DNA of 64,000 bases from G965197715 sp965247615 (GCA_965247615.1 OZ252022.1:1426001-1490000), one strand, 5' to 3'. Shown: positions 8,944 to 18,028, counted from the stretch's first letter. Made by a program: numbers and translations. The notes: generated by a model from the sequence alone, not told the origin.

Positions 8944-9810
8944 ATGCAGCAGGCACCCGCATTCGCAGACGTCAACGGCACTCGCATCGCCTACCGCCGA
9001 TCGGGACGCGGCTATCCCGTCCTCCTCCTTCATGGCTATCCTCAGACCATGCGCATGTGGAGGCGTGTCGTGCCCTCCCTCGCAGCCCGCTTCGACGTCG
9101 TCGCCATGGACCTGCGAGGCTACGGCGACTCCGCCAGGCCCCCCGCCGAGGCCGGCTATGACAAGCGGACCATGGCCGGGGATGCCCTCGCACTGGCCCG
9201 CCACGTCGGCTGGAACGACAAGTTCCTCGTCGTGGGTCACGACCGGGGCGCCCGCGCCGCGCGGCGTCTGGCCGCCGACCACCCCGAAGCCCTCAGCGGC
9301 GCCATGCTCCTGGACATAATGCCCATGGAGTGGGTCTTCAGCCAGGGCCCCGGGGGCTACGCCCGCCGCTACTGGCACTGGTACTTCCAGCTCCAGCGCG
9401 GCCTGGCCGAGCAGCTCATTCGCTCGGACCCCCGCGCCTATGCCGCGACCTTCTTTGCCCGCAGCCGACAGCCCCTAGACCCCGACGACGTCGAGGACTA
9501 TCTCACCGTCTTTGCCGGCCCCGGCGCGGTTGAGGCCGGCCTCGCCGACTATCGCGCAGCCTTTGAGGTTGACCGCCCCCGTTGGGAAGCCGAGGTTGCC
9601 CAGGGCCTGCGCGTCCAGGTCCCGCTGTACCTGCTTTGGGGCCAGCACGGCAACCTCGGCGACGCCCCGGTCCTGGACGTCTGGCGCCAGGTCGCCCTCG
9701 ACGTCCGCGGCGAAGCCGTGCCCGAGTCCGCCCACTACATCCCGGAGGAGCAGCCGGAGGCAACGGTGCGGCACATCCTGCGCTTCGCCGACCGCCTGGG
9801 GCTGCCCTGA
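8944..9810 (+). CDS. Alpha/beta hydrolase, fluoroacetate dehalogenase-like
   Basis: The 288-residue protein has the alpha/beta-hydrolase fold with an Asp nucleophile: GHDRGAR places Asp100 where esterases have Ser, followed by Arg101 and Arg104. In fluoroacetate dehalogenases these arginines bind the substrate carboxylate. WHWYF at 144-148 supplies the His and Trp of the halide pocket. Asp124 (LLDIMP) and His264 (SAHYIPEE) complete the catalytic set. This pattern points to a haloacid dehalogenase or closely related epoxide hydrolase. The stop codon abuts the start of an MFS transporter (TGAATG), so the two are co-transcribed and the transporter may move a substrate or product. Confidence 0.85.
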   Translation: MQQAPAFADVNGTRIAYRRSGRGYPVLLLHGYPQTMRMWRRVVPSLAARFDVVAMDLRGYGDSARPPAEAGYDKRTMAGDALALARHVGWNDKFLVVGHDRGARAARRLAADHPEALSGAMLLDIMPMEWVFSQGPGGYARRYWHWYFQLQRGLAEQLIRSDPRAYAATFFARSRQPLDPDDVEDYLTVFAGPGAVEAGLADYRAAFEVDRPRWEAEVAQGLRVQVPLYLLWGQHGNLGDAPVLDVWRQVALDVRGEAVPESAHYIPEEQPEATVRHILRFADRLGLP

Positions 9811-11067
9811 ATGCAGCCGCCCCAACCCGGCCCCCTCCCAGATGACCCCCGCGGGCCCATCCGCCCCTGGTCCTCTCTCTTTTACCGCGACTTCGCCATG
9901 CTCTGGACCGGCGGCTTCTTCTCAGCTAGCGCCACCCAGATGCGCTACATGGCCAGCTTTTTCCAGGTCTACGAAATCTCCGGATCCGCCCTACAGCTGG
10001 GCATCACCGGCGTGTTCCAGGCCGTCCCCTTCGTCTTATTCGGCCTCTTTGGAGGCGTCGCCGCCGACGCCTTCGACCGCAAGAAGATGCTCATCATCAC
10101 CCAGATCCTGAACATCTTCCCATCCCTCGCCATTGGTCTCCTCACCCTCACCGGCGGCATTCAGGTCTGGCACATCTACGCCCTGATCACCGTCTCGTCC
10201 TTCGTGGGCATCTTCGGCAGGCCCGCCCGGACCGCCTACATCCCGCGTCTCGTCCCCCGCAGCCGGCTCATGAACGCCGTCACCCTGAACACCGTTACTG
10301 ACCAGAGCACCTTCCTCATTGGTCCCGTCATGGCCGGGATCCTCATCGAGGTCCTGGGGATGGGCAACGCCTACCTCTTCAACGCGGCCCTGTTCGTCCC
10401 CGCCGTCGTGACCGCCGTCGCCATCCGCACCTCCGGTAAGATCGAGGGCGGCGGCCGGAAGGTATCCCTCAAGAGCATGTTTGAGGCCCTCGAATTCGTC
10501 TGGGTCCAGCGCATCGTCCTCTCCCTCCTGCTCCTGGACCTGGGTGCGACCGTCGTCGGCTTCTACAGGCCCCTGCTGCCCGTCTTCGCCAAAGACGTCT
10601 TCCGCGTCTCTGCCTCCGGTTTCGGCATCCTTGCCGGCGCACCGGCCATTGGCTCCGTCCTGGGCTCGGCCACGCTTCTGCTGGTCGGCGACGTCAGGCG
10701 CAAGGGCGTTCTGGTCATCGTGGCGGCCTTCCTCTTTGGCGCCAGCCTGTCCCTGCTGGGCGTCTCGCAATGGTTCTGGATGGGCCTCTTCGCCGTGGGC
10801 ATCCTCGGCTACACCGACGCCATCAGCGTCACCGTCCGCCGCACGACCATCCAGCTCCTGGCGCCCGACAACATCCGAGGCCGAGCAGCCAGCATGATGA
10901 CCGTCTTCGCCCAGGCCGCCAACTCCTCGGGGGCATTCGTGGCCGGGGCCGCCGCGACCTGGGTCGGCGCACCCAACGCACTACTGGTGGGCAGCGTCCT
11001 GTGTATCCTCATGGTCGCCGCCATCAGCCTCGCCATGCCCAGCCTCTGGCGCTACCGCTCCGACTAG
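9811..11067 (+). CDS. MFS transporter (MFS_3 / EntS-like)
   Basis: A 418-residue membrane protein with about 12 hydrophobic segments. FGGVAADAFDRKKMLI is the family's cytoplasmic loop between segments 2 and 3, and GRPARTAYIPRLVPR is typical of the EntS/MFS_3 branch. It starts directly after the stop of the dehalogenase-like gene, so translation is probably coupled. The branch is dominated by drug and siderophore exporters, but substrates cannot be predicted. A second MFS_3 protein lies at 41498-42763. Confidence 0.85.
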   Translation: MQPPQPGPLPDDPRGPIRPWSSLFYRDFAMLWTGGFFSASATQMRYMASFFQVYEISGSALQLGITGVFQAVPFVLFGLFGGVAADAFDRKKMLIITQILNIFPSLAIGLLTLTGGIQVWHIYALITVSSFVGIFGRPARTAYIPRLVPRSRLMNAVTLNTVTDQSTFLIGPVMAGILIEVLGMGNAYLFNAALFVPAVVTAVAIRTSGKIEGGGRKVSLKSMFEALEFVWVQRIVLSLLLLDLGATVVGFYRPLLPVFAKDVFRVSASGFGILAGAPAIGSVLGSATLLLVGDVRRKGVLVIVAAFLFGASLSLLGVSQWFWMGLFAVGILGYTDAISVTVRRTTIQLLAPDNIRGRAASMMTVFAQAANSSGAFVAGAAATWVGAPNALLVGSVLCILMVAAISLAMPSLWRYRSD

Positions 11068-11570
11068 CACCCGCGGCGGTCGTCTCCGCCGGGTGGTCTG
11101 CCGACGGCCGCGGTGCCCCGGTAGGCGGGTTGGATGGCTGAACCCCACCAGTAGCATAGAAACCCACTCTGGTCGAAGGGGAAGGCGGGTTTGATTGTTT
11201 ACGCCTGTATGATTGCCGATTGCATTTTTCCACGATTGTTTGAAGCTGCGAGATCTCTGTCCAGATAGGGGTGTATCTGATTGTTTTTCCGGCGCTTTGG
11301 GTGGTGCAATGAGGAGCCTCCAGGGCTGCGGGCTATGGGTAGAGACAGGATACGACGGGCGCGTGGGCTTGGGGAAGCGGCGGGTGGCAGGTCGCTGGCG
11401 CGCCGGGTCGCTGCGCGACGGCTTCGTGGGGGTCGCGGGATGGCATGGGTGTGCTGTGGAGGCAGTGGTCGCGGGGTGGCATGAGGATGCGCAGGCGGGC
11501 CGCTCATCCTTCGATATGCTCAGGATGGCGGGGCGCTGGTGCGACGGGTTTGGGGCGAGTCCGCGCCTCG
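11068..11570. other. Intergenic stretch with REP-like sequence
   Basis: Between convergent genes. No gene was recognised. The left part (about 11100-11300) is AT-richer than the surroundings. A REP-like unit with two GTCGC cores lies at about 11391-11440. The remainder is G-rich low-complexity sequence. Confidence 0.5.
11391..11440 (+). repeat. REP-like dispersed repeat, copy with two cores
   Basis: GTCGCTGGCGCGCCGGGTCG followed by CTGCGCGACGGCTTCGTGGG: two overlapping versions of the GTCGC(N)GCGAC core seen elsewhere in the window. Confidence 0.65.
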
Positions 11571-12053
11571 CTAGCCGCCGCTGGCCGCGTTCCCGGCGAC
11601 CCCGGCCGCCACCAGCTTGAGGAGGTTGTGCCGCGTGATGATCCCCACGATCTTGCCCTCTTGCAGGACCGGGAGGCGGCGCATGTTGCGACGGTACATG
11701 GTCTGGGTCACCTCTCCAACGGTCGCGTTCACGTCCAGGGTGACCACCGGCCGGCTCATGACCTCTCTCACCGGCCGCGGGGCCAGGCTACGGTAGTCGT
11801 TCGCCGGCGCTTTTTTGGAGACCCAGTCGCCCAGGAGCGAGAAAAAGCTCTCCTCGCTGAATGGCAAGTGCCGTTCACGGGGAACGAAGTCCGTTTGGGT
11901 GATGACGCCAACCAGGCTTCCCCGGCTGTCGACGACCGGCAGGCAACTGATGCCGTGCTGAAGCATCGTCTCCGCCACCTCGCCCAGCGTCGCGTCCGGT
12001 GACGTGGTCACCACCGGCGTTGTCATGAGGTCTCGTGCAGTCAGCTCTGCCAT
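11571..12053 (-). CDS. CBS-domain pair protein
   Basis: The 160-residue protein is essentially two CBS motifs: MTTPVVTTSPDATLGEVAET with LPVVDSRGSLVGVITQTD, and MSRPVVTLDVNATVGEVTQT with LPVLQEGKIVGIITRHNLLK. Stand-alone CBS pairs bind adenine nucleotides and act as energy sensors, often regulating a partner. It lies 9 bases downstream of the esterase gene on the same strand and is probably co-transcribed with it. No fused catalytic domain is present. Confidence 0.88.
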   Translation of the reverse strand: MAELTARDLMTTPVVTTSPDATLGEVAETMLQHGISCLPVVDSRGSLVGVITQTDFVPRERHLPFSEESFFSLLGDWVSKKAPANDYRSLAPRPVREVMSRPVVTLDVNATVGEVTQTMYRRNMRRLPVLQEGKIVGIITRHNLLKLVAAGVAGNAASGG

Positions 12054-12062
12054 GAGGCTGGC

Positions 12063-12743
12063 CTATGCGTCGGCGGGAATGGTCTGTCGAATCCAGGGCA
12101 CCAGGTCGTCCAGCTCTTGCTGGCTGATCTCGTGGGCCATGGCGTACTCATGATAGAGCGGACAGTAGCCCGCACCCGTGAGCCAGTCCCGGGCCTCCCG
12201 CGCTCGTTCAATGGAGATGAGGGGATCATCGGTCCCGTGGCCGATGAAGATGGGCTGCGTCCGCTGCTCCGGCAGCCGAGCATCCAGCTCGTCAATGCCC
12301 GCCGGCGCCGCGCTCAACGCAGCCAGTCCGGCGAATCGCCGGCGGCCGCCAAGCCCGGTCCGGTACGTCATGGCGCCGCCCTGCGAGAAGCCCAACAGCA
12401 CGGCAGACTCCGCTTCCACGCCGTACTGCTCCAGGACCTCCGTGAAGAACCCCTCCAGCAGCGTCTCCGCCTGGTGGACATGCTGTGGTGTGCGCTGGGC
12501 TCCCGGAGGCATCCAGGCGTAGCCCATCATCCCCGGACCAACGGCCATCTCAATTGGGGCGTTGGGACAAGCGTATACGTAGCCCCTGCGGTCGATGGCC
12601 GGGGCCAACCCCGCCAGGTCCTGCATGCTCGCCCCAAAGCCGTGCACCATGATGATCAGCGGGTACGACGCCCCCGAGTCGTAGTCGTCCGGCAGCACAG
12701 ACAGGTAGGTCAGGCTCTTCCCCTTCGTGACGACGCCTTCCAC
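12063..12743 (-). CDS. Phospholipase/carboxylesterase-family serine hydrolase
   Basis: A 226-residue alpha/beta hydrolase starting with GTG at 12743, with AAGGAG upstream. The nucleophile elbow is GFSQGGAMT, with the catalytic Ser in the middle. FIGHGTDDPLI carries the catalytic Asp, and a His follows near the end (HEYAMAHEIS). MVHGFGAS forms the oxyanion region. This is the YpfH/EstA-like family that hydrolyses short carboxylesters or lysophospholipids. It is the first gene of a two-gene unit with the CBS protein. Confidence 0.85.
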   Translation of the reverse strand: MEGVVTKGKSLTYLSVLPDDYDSGASYPLIIMVHGFGASMQDLAGLAPAIDRRGYVYACPNAPIEMAVGPGMMGYAWMPPGAQRTPQHVHQAETLLEGFFTEVLEQYGVEAESAVLLGFSQGGAMTYRTGLGGRRRFAGLAALSAAPAGIDELDARLPEQRTQPIFIGHGTDDPLISIERAREARDWLTGAGYCPLYHEYAMAHEISQQELDDLVPWIRQTIPADA

Positions 12744-12842
12744 CGTGCCTCGCTCCTTGCCGCCGCATCGTCACCGAGCCCGGCGGGTTATTGCGTAATG
12801 CCGCCAGTATATGAGCGCCCCCCAATGAAGGCAAGGAGCCGA

Positions 12843-13184
12843 GGGTCGCTGGCGCGACGGCCACGCTGGGGAGGGTGTGCTGGAGTGGCAGAGGGAGGCC
12901 GCGCGTCCTCCGACAGGCCCAGGGTGGCGGGTCGCTGGCGCGACGGCCACGCTGGGGAGGGTGTGCTGGAGTGGCATGGGAGGCCGCGCGTCCTTCGACA
13001 GGCCCAGGGTGGCGGGTCGCTGGCGCGACGGCCACGCTGGGGAGGGTGTGCTGGAGTGGCATGGGAGGCCGCACGTCCTTCGCCAGGCCCAGGGTGGCGG
13101 GTCGCTGGCGCGACGGCCACGCTGGGGAGGGTGTGCTGGAGTGGCAGAGGGAGGCCGCGCGTCCTTCGCCAGGCCCAGGGTGGC
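12843..13184 (+). repeat. Tandem array of four 85/86-bp REP-derived units
   Basis: Units start at 12843, 12929, 13014 and 13099. Each opens with GGGTCGCTGGCGCGACGGCC, then ACGCTGGGGAGGGTGTGCTG, and ends with AGGCCCAGGGTGGC. Units 1 and 4 are 86 bp (CAGAGGG in the middle), units 2 and 3 are 85 bp (CATGGG). Differences between units are a handful of bases, so the amplification looks recent. It lies between two outwardly unrelated leftward genes and overlaps no recognised domain. Confidence 0.92.
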
Positions 13185-13186
13185 GG

Positions 13187-13594
13187 CTACCGCCGCTCCG
13201 GGGTCTGGGGGAACGCGCTCTCTGGACTGAGCACCAGGACCACCCGCTCCTGCTCCCTAAGCCACCCCGCGAAGTCCTCCGGCAGTTCGTCGCGAAACTT
13301 GCGGAAGATACGCGTGCTGGTCTCCACGAGGTCCTCCTGCGTGACCTCGGCCTGCCCGGACACCTGCAGGTAGCGGAAGGGGTGCTGCTCTCCCAGAACG
13401 CACAGAGTAACCCGGGGATCCCGCTGGATGTTCCTGGTCTTGTGCTTCCACGTGTTGGCAGACATGAGGATCTTCCCGTCCTCGTAGAGGTAGTACACGG
13501 GTGTTGCCTGGGGGGCGCCGCTTGCCTTGATGGTGGTCAGCACTCCAAAGCGGTGGCTCAGCAGGAACTCCTCTTGCTCCGGGGTCAAGGGCAT
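13187..13594 (-). CDS. PPOX-class (F420/FMN split-barrel) family protein
   Basis: Encodes 135 residues from MPLTPEQEEFLLSHRFGVLT, with AAAGGAG upstream of the ATG at 13594. The split-barrel signature includes GAPQATPVYYLYEDGKILMS, then TRNIQRDPRVTLCVL and YLQVSGQAEV. This matches the Rv1155-like group of pyridoxamine-phosphate-oxidase-fold proteins, which bind F420 or FMN and reduce small molecules. Which cofactor is used cannot be decided. The gene ends 2 bp from the tandem repeat array. Confidence 0.85.
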   Translation of the reverse strand: MPLTPEQEEFLLSHRFGVLTTIKASGAPQATPVYYLYEDGKILMSANTWKHKTRNIQRDPRVTLCVLGEQHPFRYLQVSGQAEVTQEDLVETSTRIFRKFRDELPEDFAGWLREQERVVLVLSPESAFPQTPERR

Positions 13595-13759
13595 GGCTGG
13601 TCTCCTTTGCAGTCTATGGCTCGTCTCGGCCTGGCTGATTCTACCGTTCCCGGCGGTCGCGCTCAACACGTGCAGCCTGAGCGGCGGCCGGGGAGCCTTG
13701 CCCGGAGCGCCGTCCCCTGGTATAAGAAGACCACCGACAGCCATCACATAGGGGGGGCC

Positions 13760-14815
13760 ATGCCCACGTTCACCTCCGATTACCTGCAGCGCGTCACGCA
13801 TCACGTCCTCCGCGCCGCCGGCTCCAGCGCCGACGAGGCCGACATCGTCGCCGAGAAGATCATCTCCGCCAACCTGGCTGGCCACGACTCCCACGGCGTC
13901 ATCCAGCTCCCCACCTACGTCGACCGCATCAAGCGAGGTCACATCGTGCCCGGCGCCCCCATGGACGTGCTGGACGAGACGCCCACCAGCCTCCGCGTGG
14001 ACGGCCACTGGGGCTTCGGGTACGTCGTCTCGACCCGGACCATGGAGCGCCTCATCCAGAAGGCCAAGGAGCAGAACATCGCAGCCGCTGTCGTCTTCCA
14101 CCAGGGCCACGTGGGCCGCGTCGCGTCCTATCCCCTCATGGCTGTCCGGGAGGGGCTCATCGGCTTCATGACGGCGGACTCCGGCGGCTCTCCCAAGGCC
14201 GTGGCCCCCTTCGGTGGCACCGACCGGCGGCTGGGCACCAATCCCCTCTGCATGGCCTTTCCATCGGACACACCGTCCCCTGTCTTCATCGACATGGCCA
14301 CGAGCTCGGTGGCCCAGGGCAAGCTCCAGCTTGCCCGCAGCCGAGGCGAATCCATTCCCGAAGGCTGGGTCGTCAGCAAGGACGGGCGGGCCACCACGGA
14401 CCCCAACGACTACTACGCCGGCGGCGCCCTCCAACCCGTCGGCGGCCGCGAGGGCTACAAGGGCTATGGCCTCTCCGTCATGGTCGAGATCTTGTCCGGC
14501 CTGCTCACCGGCATCGGCTTCGGCGACGACCCCACCGGGCCCCACAACGACGGCTGCTTCATGATGGCCGTCAAGGTGGAGGCCTTCCGCCCGCTCGCCG
14601 CGTTCAAAAGTGAGATGGCCGAGTTCGCGGCGTATCTCAAGGCCAGCCCCCTTGCGGCAGGCGCCTCCCGCATCTACTACCCCGGCGAGATAGAGTACCT
14701 CACGGAGCAGCAGCGCCTCCGGGATGGCATTGAGGTGGAAGACGCCACCTGGGACCAGGTCTGGGGGCTCGTGAAGGAGTACGGCCTGGAAGGCGAAGTG
14801 GGGAGCAACGAGTGA
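13760..14815 (+). CDS. Ldh/YlbC-family NAD(P)-dependent oxidoreductase
   Basis: A 351-residue member of the malate/L-lactate/ureidoglycolate dehydrogenase family. It has the typical AGHDSHGVIQLPTYVDRIKR segment with the catalytic His, GSPKAVAPFGGTDRRLGTNP (cofactor/substrate loop) and FIDMATSSVAQGK. Members reduce 2-oxo acids to 2-hydroxy acids with NAD(P)H. The start at 13760 follows a G-run rather than a canonical ribosome site. The substrate is not predictable. It is transcribed away from the PPOX gene and converges on the epimerase gene. Confidence 0.88.
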   Translation: MPTFTSDYLQRVTHHVLRAAGSSADEADIVAEKIISANLAGHDSHGVIQLPTYVDRIKRGHIVPGAPMDVLDETPTSLRVDGHWGFGYVVSTRTMERLIQKAKEQNIAAAVVFHQGHVGRVASYPLMAVREGLIGFMTADSGGSPKAVAPFGGTDRRLGTNPLCMAFPSDTPSPVFIDMATSSVAQGKLQLARSRGESIPEGWVVSKDGRATTDPNDYYAGGALQPVGGREGYKGYGLSVMVEILSGLLTGIGFGDDPTGPHNDGCFMMAVKVEAFRPLAAFKSEMAEFAAYLKASPLAAGASRIYYPGEIEYLTEQQRLRDGIEVEDATWDQVWGLVKEYGLEGEVGSNE

Positions 14816-14849
14816 GCCGGGGCGACCGACACGGTCGTCCGTTGCCAGC

Positions 14850-14915
14850 GCCGGCGACCCGCCGTAGCGACCCCGCCACCTTCCCACCACATGGCCGTCG
14901 CGCTAGCGACCCGCC
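14850..14915 (-). repeat. REP-like repeat, reverse orientation
   Basis: GGCCGTCGCGCTAGCGACCC at 14893-14912 is the reverse complement of the dispersed core. A related GGCGACCCG segment lies just upstream. It lies between two convergent genes. Confidence 0.65.
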
Positions 14916-15844
14916 CCTTCGCGCTCCGCGATGCAGTCCAGGAGTCCCTTGGTCAGGTCGTACTGCGGGCTGTAGCTCAGCTCCGCCCTCGACCGCGTGA
15001 GGTCCAGGGGCTGCTGGTGCGAGGGGCCCGTGGGCGCCTGCGGCGACTGGCCCAGCTCCACCTCCACCTCCGGACGCGCCGTGCGCACGGCCTCGGCAAC
15101 ATCCGCCGCGCTGGACACGATACCCGTTCCGATGTTGAAGGTGTCGCTCGTCAGGGGGTTCTCGCAGGCCAGTGACACCCCCTGCGCCACGTCCCGCGCA
15201 TAGACGTACTCGTTGTTGCCGAAGCGCTGCGGATCGATGCTCACCGGCCCCCCCTCCATGATGGATGTCACCAGCCCGTGCATCAGCTTTCCCACGCTGG
15301 ACCCGCCCCGGTAGTGCCCGTAACCGTACACCCCCGCGAAGCGGACGATCCCAAGCTCGAACTTGTAATAGGCCGCATACGCCCGGAGCACCTGCTCGGA
15401 GGCTATCTTGCTCGACGAGTAGAAGTTGGCGCCTCCAATCGCCGAGTCCTCGGTCACCGTCGGAGTGGGGATCAAGCTCCGGTTGTATACGCCGAATGTC
15501 CCGGCGTACACAACCCGCCGGACCCCCTGGAGCCGCGCCGCCTCCGCCACGGCGATGGTCCCGCCGATGTTGATGCTGAGCCCCGTGTACGGGCGCTCCG
15601 CCACGTTTCCCCCTATCAGGGCGGCGCTGTGGAAGACCACCTCCGCGCTGTGCTCCCGCATCGCATCTGCCAGAGCCGGCAGGTCACGGACGTCGCCACG
15701 CACCGTCGACACTTCGCCCGCCACGCTGCGGATGTAGGCGTCGTCGGGCGCCAGGTCGTAGACCATGACGCTGTGCCCCCGATTCGTCAGCTCCCGCGCT
15801 GCGTGGCATCCCACGAGCCCTGCGCCGGTGACGAGGACCTTCAT
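14903..15844 (-). CDS. NAD-dependent epimerase/dehydratase (extended SDR)
   Basis: Encodes 313 residues from MKVLVTGAGLVGCHAARELT; the glycine-rich motif GAGLVG binds NAD(P). The catalytic Tyr and Lys are in YSSSKIASEQ. ATG at 15844 is preceded by GGAGGT. Extended SDRs of this kind epimerise or dehydrate nucleotide sugars, or oxidise sugars and sugar-acid derivatives. Located downstream of the thiamine-diphosphate enzyme on the same strand (gap about 145 bp), so the two may share a pathway. Substrate unknown. Confidence 0.87.
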   Translation of the reverse strand: MKVLVTGAGLVGCHAARELTNRGHSVMVYDLAPDDAYIRSVAGEVSTVRGDVRDLPALADAMREHSAEVVFHSAALIGGNVAERPYTGLSINIGGTIAVAEAARLQGVRRVVYAGTFGVYNRSLIPTPTVTEDSAIGGANFYSSSKIASEQVLRAYAAYYKFELGIVRFAGVYGYGHYRGGSSVGKLMHGLVTSIMEGGPVSIDPQRFGNNEYVYARDVAQGVSLACENPLTSDTFNIGTGIVSSAADVAEAVRTARPEVEVELGQSPQAPTGPSHQQPLDLTRSRAELSYSPQYDLTKGLLDCIAEREGAGR

Positions 15845-15989
15845 GCTGACCTCCATAATGCAGACGTGCGGAGGCCCTCTACCGTGAGAAGGCCCCCGCA
15901 CAATCTTGCCAAGTCATGTCTAACTCGGAGCCGCCGGTTCGCTCCGTTCCTCTTCCACCATACCGGACCGGCGCCGGAGAATCCCGGCA

Positions 15990-17729
15990 CTACCGCGGGC
16001 GGCAGACTACGTCCACCAAGGCGGGTTGCCCCGTCTCCTTCACGACCTTCAGGGCCTTCTCCACGGCGGGCTTGATGGCGTTTGGGTCCTCGATGGGGCC
16101 GTCGCCGTACCAGCTGAAGGCCCGGGCCAGCGTCGCGAAGTCCGGTGGCGGGTTGTCGATCTCCAGCCCAAGGAACGCGTTCTCCTCGGCCCGTCCCCGC
16201 TCCCGGGCGATGGTCTCCTGGTGCTCCCAGTCGTTGTAGTAGGCGCGGTTGTTGAACATAACCATGAGCATGGGGATCTTGTGGTGCGTGGCGACCCACA
16301 GAGCGGCGGCGTCGAAGCACAGGTCACCGTCCTGGCCCATGGAGACGACCAGCTTCTCGTCGTCCCGGTGCGCCAAGCCCACGCCCAGGCTCAGGCTGAA
16401 GCCTGTGCCCGCGCCCAGGCCGCTGCCGGGGAACTGGTAGGGTTGCGAGTAGTTCCAGAGTCGCCGCGTCCAGCCGTTGACGTTGCCGCCGCACTGCACC
16501 CAGTCCTCGTCCTTGATCACGTCCCAGACGTCGCCGGCCAGGCGCGCCGTGGAGATGGGCTTGAGGTCCCAGTCCGCCTTGGCCTGGTCCTGCCAGCGCT
16601 GCCAGACGGCGTCGTGCGTGGCGTGTATTCGGTTGGCGCGTTCCTCGCGTTCCTGGCTCCCGCGGCTGCTCAGCAGCGTGCGGCAGGCGTCGATAAGCTG
16701 GGGCACCGCCACCGACGTGTCGGCGATGACCAGCTCGTCGAGCTCCAGCATCTTGTCGAAATCATGCGTCCATGCCTTGATGTTCAGGTCCCGCAGGCTG
16801 ATGTCCACGACCTTGCAGCTATCGGAGATGATCCGCTCGTTGCGCCGCGTGACGCGGTTGCTGCGGACCAACGGCGCCTCCAGCGCCTTGCAGTCCAAGC
16901 CAATGACCAGGTCCGCCTCTTCCAGGACGTTGGAGCCGTTGGCGCACAGGGGGTGCTGGTTCGGGAAGTTCATGCGCCGCCCCAGGTCGATGACCGGCGC
17001 GGCCATCAGCTCCGCCAGCTCCACCAGCCGGGCCACCGAGTCCGGGTTGCGGCCCAGGGAGTCCGCCAGAATGACCGGGTGCTTCGCCTGCAACAGCATC
17101 TCCGCCACCCGCTCGATGGCGCGGGGGTTGCCCGCTATTGGCTCCGGCGTGTGCAACCGGGAGACGTTTGGCAGCGGAATCGGGTGGTCCAGCTCGTCCT
17201 CTTGCAGCGCGGCGTCGAAGCACAGATAGACGGGGCCCATGGGCGGCGTCGTCGCCACCCGGTAGGCCCGGGCCACGGACTCCGGCACGCTATCCGCGTT
17301 GTACGGCTGGTCGTCCCACTTCGTGTACTCGCGGACCACCGCGCCCTGGTCCAGGGACGTGTGGATCCAGTCGATGCCCGGGCGCCGCCGCGTGGTGTCG
17401 AAGGGGCCGGACGCTCCCAGCACCAGCACGGGCGCCTGGTCCGTGTAGGCGTAGTAGATGCCCATGGTGCCGTGCAGCAGGCCCACCAGGTTGTGCACAA
17501 TCGCCGCCATGGGCTTCCCTGCCGCGCGGCTATACCCGTGAGCCAGCGTTACCGCCACCTTCTCGTGCGGGCACTCGATGATCTCCGGGCGGTTGCCCTT
17601 GTAGTTCACGATGGAGTCGTGCAGGCCCCGGTAGGACGCCCCCGGATTCAGGCTGGCGAACGGGATGTCGTATAGCTCCAGCATGTCCGCGATGACGTCG
17701 GAGCCGAATCTCCTGTCGTTTGTGGTCAT
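15990..17729 (-). CDS. Thiamine-diphosphate-dependent enzyme (acetolactate synthase/decarboxylase superfamily)
   Basis: A full-length ThDP enzyme of 579 residues. The start at MTTNDRRFGSDVIADM is supported by AAGGAGGGAAG; the longer frame runs into unrelated sequence. The N-terminal Pyr domain has NPGASYRGLHDSIVNY and CPHEKVAVTLAHGYSRAAGK. The central domain begins about residue 200 and the C-terminal PP domain has SMGQDGDLCFDAAALWVATH...NNRAYYN, the GDG(x)N-type ThDP/Mg site. Usual substrates of the superfamily are 2-keto acids. A second paralogue begins at the left edge of the window (NPGASFRGLHDS). No small regulatory subunit (IlvN) is adjacent, which argues against a biosynthetic acetolactate synthase. 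Confidence 0.9.
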   Translation of the reverse strand: MTTNDRRFGSDVIADMLELYDIPFASLNPGASYRGLHDSIVNYKGNRPEIIECPHEKVAVTLAHGYSRAAGKPMAAIVHNLVGLLHGTMGIYYAYTDQAPVLVLGASGPFDTTRRRPGIDWIHTSLDQGAVVREYTKWDDQPYNADSVPESVARAYRVATTPPMGPVYLCFDAALQEDELDHPIPLPNVSRLHTPEPIAGNPRAIERVAEMLLQAKHPVILADSLGRNPDSVARLVELAELMAAPVIDLGRRMNFPNQHPLCANGSNVLEEADLVIGLDCKALEAPLVRSNRVTRRNERIISDSCKVVDISLRDLNIKAWTHDFDKMLELDELVIADTSVAVPQLIDACRTLLSSRGSQEREERANRIHATHDAVWQRWQDQAKADWDLKPISTARLAGDVWDVIKDEDWVQCGGNVNGWTRRLWNYSQPYQFPGSGLGAGTGFSLSLGVGLAHRDDEKLVVSMGQDGDLCFDAAALWVATHHKIPMLMVMFNNRAYYNDWEHQETIARERGRAEENAFLGLEIDNPPPDFATLARAFSWYGDGPIEDPNAIKPAVEKALKVVKETGQPALVDVVCRPR

Positions 17730-18028
17730 CTTCCCTCCTTGAATTTGCCTCAGGCGAGGCTCGGTCCCCCTGGCTGGCGGGACTTGGAGACTGTACCCCG
17801 CACCAACTGGGGGTGTCAAGAAGGCCAGCAATGTAGGAAGATGGTAGGGTACTCCGCCCGCCTCAGCGAAATTGCCGACGGGGGTCAATCCTGCCAGCCA
17901 TGGACCTTGAACGTGCCCTGCCGCAGTCGAGCCTGCCAATCCGTACAGCTGGGGCTGCGCTCTCGCCGGCTCGGCCCACAGCATGAAGGCGGCGGTAGGC
18001 AACATACACCCCGAAGAGAGGTCGCACC
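17730..18028. other. Divergent intergenic region
   Basis: About 300 bases between a leftward ThDP enzyme and a rightward hydrolase. Apart from ribosome binding sites at each end (AAGGAGGGAAG leftward, AGAGAGG rightward), nothing specific is recognised. Promoters for both genes must lie here. Confidence 0.5.

Noticed and set aside
12843..13184. CRISPR array
   Set aside because: The 85-86 bp units are repeated along their whole length, with no unique spacers, and no cas genes are near.
16026..17675. Large rightward frame opposite the thiamine-diphosphate enzyme
   Set aside because: It is the antisense shadow of a clearly conserved gene, a common effect in GC-rich DNA; its translation has no recognisable domain.
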